Shown piece by piece: positions 59,555 through 64,000 of a stretch of 64,000 nt of DNA (position 1 is its first letter; every line of letters starts with the position of its first letter). Under the pieces are notes generated by a model. It did no database searches, was not told the origin of the DNA, and saw only the letters and a list, made by a program, of their open reading frames with translations. The stretch comes from Tenodera sinensis (lineage: Eukaryota > Arthropoda > Insecta > Mantodea > Mantidae): the NCBI GenBank assembly GCA_030765045.1, contig CM060972.1, positions 3,146,501 through 3,210,500 on the forward strand, given 5' to 3'. Position numbers and translations under genes: made by a program.

Positions 59555-60012
59555 AACGGGTTGTCTTTGCCTCGCTGTTGCCATTTTTAGTCTTGGACAC
59601 ATGAAACCTTTTGCTGGATGAAAGAAAGCGCGTGAAATACCCAGTTGCCCCAATATTGGGAGGAGGTGTTCCCGTTGCTTTTTCTGTGAAACTCTGCTTG
59701 CAAATCAAGACACCATCTATTAAATCACACGGGTAAACCCATACTAAACGGTTAGGTGCCGAGGCCATCCACCCTCCGCCCGGGTTAACCCGGGCGACCT
59801 GATCTTGGTCTTGGCTTGGCTCTTGCAGTCTTTTGAAGGTAATAAACAATGCCACGCTACGCATGCATGTAGCATGCCCTTTAGTAATTGTCTAATAGCT
59901 AGTTAACTGGGGTGTTCTTTTGAAGGTAAATATGAATAATACTGTTTCTTGATAAGATATAAAAGATGAATCTGCAAAGGCTTCAACAGTTCGAGAATGT
60001 AATTGAAGACTT
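59555..60012. other. No gene recognised
   Basis: GC-richer DNA up to about 59870, then AT-rich. Contains CGGGTTAACCCGGGC near 59781, a small palindrome. Confidence 0.45.
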
Positions 60013-60023
60013 GTTTACAGTGC

Positions 60024-60460
60024 GACTGGCCCCGTAGTGCAGTTGGTAAAGCACGTGCCTGCTGTGTAAGGGGTCTCGGGTTCGATTCCCGGCAGGAGGG
60101 TAGACATTTTTCCTCGTCCTTCCCTGAGCTCGCCTACCACCTAGGTGGGACCCGCATGTGGTATTCGTGGTGGACGAAGTGGCGTCTGTGCGGGTTTTCT
60201 CCGGGTTCTCCGGTTTCCCCCGCCATTCATCCCATCAATTGCTTCATTATCACCCTTCCAATCATCCATTTCGCCTGCACTTCATATCATCTTCTTCCTC
60301 ACTATCATACGTGGTGCTTGGCTGATCACCTGCTTCCAGGTGTTCACTCTGGTCCAGAGGTTCCTCTGCTCCCCGACAGGCGTCTGACCTTAGACACTGG
60401 CTTGTAAGTCCTAGGGGGAGCAAAACCTACATAAGGGGAGGTTAATCAGGGAACGAAGAA
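60024..60460 (+). repeat. tRNA-derived SINE, family C, full length
   Basis: 437 bp between perfect 11-bp duplications GTTTACAGTGC (60013-60023 and 60461-60471). Internal polymerase III promoter: A box TAGTGCAGTTGG (60035-60046) and perfect B box GGTTCGATTCC (60079-60089). The body contains GTGCGGGTTTTCTCCGGG and CTCCGGTTTCCCCC. No A-rich tail; it ends GGGAACGAAGAA. Confidence 0.88.
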
Positions 60461-60471
60461 GTTTACAGTGC

Positions 60472-61082
60472 CGTTTTTTTGCGAGAAGTTTAACCATAAA
60501 CAATACATCATTGAACAGGATAGGTCTATTCCTACTCTCACAAGTATAGTCAAATAATAAAAAAAAACTAGTAAGACGGTTCAAACATTGTTAGTTCGAG
60601 TAGTTTAGCTGGTTGTGTGGATGCTTAAACACAAATACGCTTTATTGTTGGCCGTGTCTTTCGTTTCCCTCCGATAAGAACTCATGAAATGGAGATGGGG
60701 TGTATGACTTTAGGACATTGCAACGCAGGCATTCTGGACACGTAGGAACTATTGCAGACTTAGTAACATTGGGCAAAATTCGCGTTGAATTTGTTCTTAG
60801 CGAGGCTTATAAAAAGAGCATAGAACAACATAATGAAAAAGTAAAATACAACATATATAATACGGAATTTAATTGAAGGTATGTGCTATTTCGCCAAGCA
60901 AGAGCTCACATGGCGAGGGAGAGCATTCTGAAAACCGAGGAAATTATAAAGAACTTCTTGCAGTATTTGCAAAAATAGGATGACACATTTCGTCATCATT
61001 TAGAAAATTCAACTGTGTTCTCGAGAGTGTCCAGTGATATACAAAGCGATATAACAGGCCGTGTCACACCTTATCATTAAAA
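60472..61082. other. No gene recognised
   Basis: 60670-60900 reads in places like a decayed protein (GHCNAGILDT), but no frame holds. Otherwise unassigned. Confidence 0.4.
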
Positions 61083-62135
61083 TACAAAACTCTGATGTGT
61101 TGCGCTCACATTACTTTCTCTTCTCTTGTACTAAATATTCGAACAAACTCTTATTCGCATTAAGGAAATTGAAGCTATTAACAGTGAAGTAACAAAATTA
61201 TAAAGTAAGAACAAATTAGAAACTAAAAACTTCACTTATCTTAGTAGCTTTGAGAATGAGTTGGAGTCAACTTGAAACTCGAGTCAGTGTTTGAAAAAAT
61301 AACTTGCAACATTACTAAGATAAGTGAAGTTTTTAGTTTCTAATTTGTTGTTACTTTAGAATTTTATTCGCATATCTTTGTGTTGAGTTAAACACAAATT
61401 ACTTGTGGAAATTACTTTATTGCTTATTTTCTTGTAGGTACAAGGAGGATATGGGAATTCAGTAGGATTTGAGCGATGGTCAAATCTTTTAAAGCTTTGA
61501 GATTCCGTTCCTTTTGCACGGCTAACATACCAAAAAATGAACAACGATCTTCCATTTGACGAAAGTTTAAGTATTCCAAAACTCTCACAAACAACAAGGA
61601 TACCCCCGAAATGGTTTACTTTACAAAATCATTATTTGGACTTAAATTCTGTGTTTCAGCAAGATATACATTTTGTTGTATAGTAAGATTTGATCTATCT
61701 CTTACAGTTTACCAATTATGCAAAAATCATCCAGAGTAAGCAGTACTACATAGACTATAACTAGAAAACTCAAAATATACATTTCGTTTGCCGTAAAAAT
61801 ATCTCAAAACTTATGGCATTTTAATCAAAATTGTTAGAGCCATTTCCGAGAAAATAAACATTTTCTACAAATTTTCCATATAAAGAGTAATTTGGGGTGG
61901 AGGAATTTTGTCCAAAATCTTCGTGTCGCATCCGTATAAGATATTAAACGTTGGTTGTTAACCAACTTTTCGTTTTTGAGTTATGCTGTCCACAGACACG
62001 CACGAACCTTTTTCTAAAAATGCTTTTTTATAGTCAGGGGGCTTCAAAATATATATTTCCGGTAAAATCTCGACATCGAATTTTTGGGTGAAATATAATA
62101 TTTCCCCTATTTGCTATGCGTAGTAGAGAACGTAA
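61083..62135 (+). repeat. Repeat R1, copy g, with fold-back insertion
   Basis: Most complete copy, about 850 bp without the insertion. Starts TCTGATGTGTTGCGCTCACA and ends in the hairpin TTTCCCCTATTTGC / GTAGTAGAGAACGTAAAAA. Confidence 0.8.
61161..61363. mobile_element. Small fold-back element
   Basis: 203 bp flanked by TTATTCGCAT (61151-61160 and 61364-61373). Inverted arms of about 50 bp (61196-61246 and 61313-61363; ACTAAGATAAGTGAAG...) around a 66-bp centre with GCTTTGAGAATGAGTTGG. Confidence 0.7.
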
Positions 62136-62440
62136 AAATGAAGTATGCAAAACCAATTTAGTGATTGAAATGATGGAAACATTTTTAAATATTGTGTCAG
62201 GCAATAGTGTTGAGGCGGACACATCGACCCAAAACTTCAATTCCCTGCCAGTCGAAGTTGATTTTGATGTACATAGAATGAATTAATTCCTAAACATTTA
62301 TAAGATGTCCTTCTTTAGTACAGCTCTGATTTTCATTACATGTTCTATTTTTATTCTGGCTTATTTATCAATATCTAAGTTAATTTAATCATATTTACAA
62401 CATATGTGAACACGATAACTCAGCTTTTACTGCTGATATA
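62136..62440. other. No gene recognised
   Basis: Short AT-rich gap between R1 and the LTR. Confidence 0.5.
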
Positions 62441-62831
62441 AATGACAGTTTTGGTGTACCTTTTTGTGGGTGTAAAAAGTAAAGTAGACAGATGTAGTCG
62501 AGATAAAGAAACACTTTTATTTCCGTAAACAGTAACTTTGTACACTCGTTGCAACAGCAAGAAAGTCTTTTCCGATTCTCCAACAGCACGGCTCCGAACT
62601 CGTAACACAAAGAACTGTCCCTTCTCACACTTTACCGCTATTTATATCTCCCAAGTACTATTCTGGAAACTTCGGGAAAGCTCAGTTATTTTGCGGTGAA
62701 ATACAAAGCAGACAGTTCTAGAAGCCTCTATCACTTTCTCTCTTTCGGCAAGCGCCCAACAATGCGGCCATTCTCTGTCTCTTTCCTTCGACTCCTTTGC
62801 GGTAGCGCCGACAATAATGCGCTGGGCGACA
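62441..62831 (-). repeat. 3' LTR of a Ty3/gypsy element (outer end uncertain)
   Basis: On the - strand it begins TGTCGCCCAGCG at 62831, directly after a polypurine tract (GAGGAGGGAGCAG). It contains a TATAAATA box (about 62639-62646) and AATAAA (62516-62521), in the order U3-R-U5. The outer end, near 62441, is a guess because the 5' LTR is outside the window. Confidence 0.6.
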
Positions 62832-62844
62832 CTGCTCCCTCCTC
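62832..62844 (-). other. Polypurine tract of the Ty3/gypsy element
   Basis: GAGGAGGGAGCAG between the integrase stop and the LTR start; primer site for plus-strand DNA synthesis in this class. Confidence 0.6.
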
Positions 62845-63870
62845 AAGGCTGGTCGTCCCGAACAGCACCATCGTAACGGGCCAGACGATCCAGGTGTACC
62901 ACTAACATCTTCCCTCGGGGCACCTTCTGGATGCGGTAGACTACGTCGTTAATCCTCTTTACCACTCGGTACGGTCCTTGCCACGGTTGTTGAAGTTTTG
63001 GGGAGCGTCCCTTGGTCCGGGTAGAGCGGTACAACCAGACCATGTCACCTTGCTGGAATCCTCGGCTGTTGACTTGCCTGTCGTACCGGGTCTTCATGCG
63101 GTCGCTCGCCATCTGGATGTTCTGACGAGCCATCTCGTGCATGTCGTGGAGATGGTCTACTAGACTCTCCACATACTCGGTTGCCGGCCGTTTCGCTTCC
63201 GGGGGGCTCCCAAAAGCCAGGTCACAAGGGAGGCGTAGCTCTCGGCCGAACATTAGGCTTGCTGGTGTCATCCCGGTAGTGTCGTGTGTCGACGAACGGT
63301 AGGCCAGCAAGAACAGTGGTACCTTGAGGTCCCAGTCTCTCTGATGACTGGCCACGAGCTTCCTCAGGTGCTCCTCTAGGGTCTTAATGTATCTCTCGAC
63401 CATGCCGTCCGACTGTGGATGTAGGGGTGTTGTGCGGGTCTTGTTCACCCCAAGTCTTTCCAATGCCTCCTTCATTAGGTGCGACTCAAAATTGGTGCCC
63501 TGGTCGCTGTGGAGCTCTAACGGGACCCCAAAACGGCAGAACAGCTGTTCCACGAGGCAGTCTGTAATCGTCTACGCTCTTGGTTCGGGATGGCATACAC
63601 CTCCGGCCACTTGGTGAAGTAGTCCACAGCTACCATCAGGTACTTGTTGCCTCGATCGGACACTGGGAATGGTCCAGCTATGTCGACGGCGATGCGTTCG
63701 AAGGGCGCTCCGACGTTGTACTGCTGCATGCGACCCCGGCTCCTAGTCTGGGGGCCGCGACTCGCCGCGCACACGTGACATTGACGGCACCAGTTCTCAG
63801 CGTCTGCTCGGAGCCTCAGCCAGTAGTAGCGCTGTCGAAGTTTGTCGAATCGTCCGGTTTGCTCCTAGGT
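62843..63870 (-). pseudogene. Ty3/gypsy integrase, C-terminal part of pol
   Basis: - strand. Upstream zinc-binding end (AENWCRQCHVCAASRG, about 63815-63765), then the core AVDIAGPFPVSDRGNKYLMV and FTKWPEVYAI (first Asp), HSDQGTNFES (second Asp, about 63490), PLHPQSDGMVERYIKTLEEH (catalytic Glu), then the C-terminal GDMVWLYRSTRTKGRSPKLQ, WQGPYRVVKRINDVVYRI. A stop and a one-base shift near 63555 split the core, so this copy is not functional as read. No env-like frame follows; the polypurine tract comes directly after. Confidence 0.9.
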
Positions 63871-64000
63871 GTCCACCCGAGGTACCGGCGTGCACTTCCT
63901 CCAAGACTTCCGGGACCCTACTTCGGGGAAGTTGTTTTCTAGCGCCTTGCATCTGGCAATGAAGCCATTAGCATTACTTCGGGGAAGTACCAACTGCTCT
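63871..64000 (-). other. Ty3/gypsy pol continuing out of the window
   Basis: Decayed pol sequence upstream of the integrase zinc finger, in shifted frames; the element runs off the right edge. Confidence 0.5.

Noticed and set aside
59213..59864. 146- and 197-codon - strand frames
   Set aside because: They run through an inverted-repeat arm in GC-rich DNA, where stops are rare by composition.
60024..60100. True tRNA gene
   Set aside because: A and B boxes are present but the acceptor stem does not pair, and the unit continues as a 437-bp SINE with target duplications.

Overview
This window is animal nuclear DNA. It is AT-rich, has spliced genes with long introns, and is crowded with decayed arthropod-type transposons (mariner, Tigger, piggyBac, Penelope-like, RTE, CR1-like and I/R1-like LINEs, a Ty3/gypsy element and tRNA-derived SINEs). 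The transposon mix suggests an insect with a large genome, perhaps cockroach- or termite-like; that placement is an inference. There is no operon, CRISPR array or other prokaryotic feature.

Two host genes can be assembled from splice sites whose phases agree at every junction. (1) A C2H2 zinc-finger gene on the + strand has three coding exons (5934-6152, 10533-10579, 12339-13224) giving 383 residues: an acidic IKEE-type N-terminus and seven fingers, the sixth lacking its first zinc-binding histidine. (2) A Lys/Ser/Glu-rich nuclear-looking protein on the - strand has seven coding exons spread over 41 kb (57683 down to 16710) giving 771 residues. I do not recognise its family. Nearly everything else is transposon debris inside the introns of these genes or beside them.

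Layout: 1-2.2 kb, a near full-length but broken Tigger element. 3.7-5.5 kb, a Penelope-like element whose endonuclease region carries four 87-bp tandem copies. 5.9-13.2 kb, the zinc-finger gene, with a CR1-like LINE and other repeats in its introns and a LINE fragment just after its stop codon. 16.7-57.7 kb, the second gene. Its fourth intron (25.0-42.1 kb) holds a nested stack: an RTE LINE was entered separately by mariner A, mariner B and a Penelope-like element; mariner A was then entered by a 4.9-kb LINE, and the Penelope-like element by a SINE. Every nesting step can be read from target-site duplications or resumed reading frames. 58-61 kb, a MITE with 8-bp target duplications, a GC-rich fold-back region and a SINE with perfect 11-bp duplications. 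61-64 kb, another copy of an unclassified ~1-kb repeat, and then the 3' part of a Ty3/gypsy element (integrase, polypurine tract and LTR).

The most distinctive element is the 4.9-kb LINE at 27156-32027. Its ORF1 begins with a hydrophobic stretch and a 2A-like ribosome-skipping motif. Its ORF1 and ORF2 lie in one reading frame separated by a single TAG, and no AUG precedes the endonuclease domain. Other points of interest are the unclassified repeat families R1, R2 and R3 (R3 copies form an inverted pair around the 1.6-kb exon of the nuclear gene), two relatives of one piggyBac family, and several strong hairpins.
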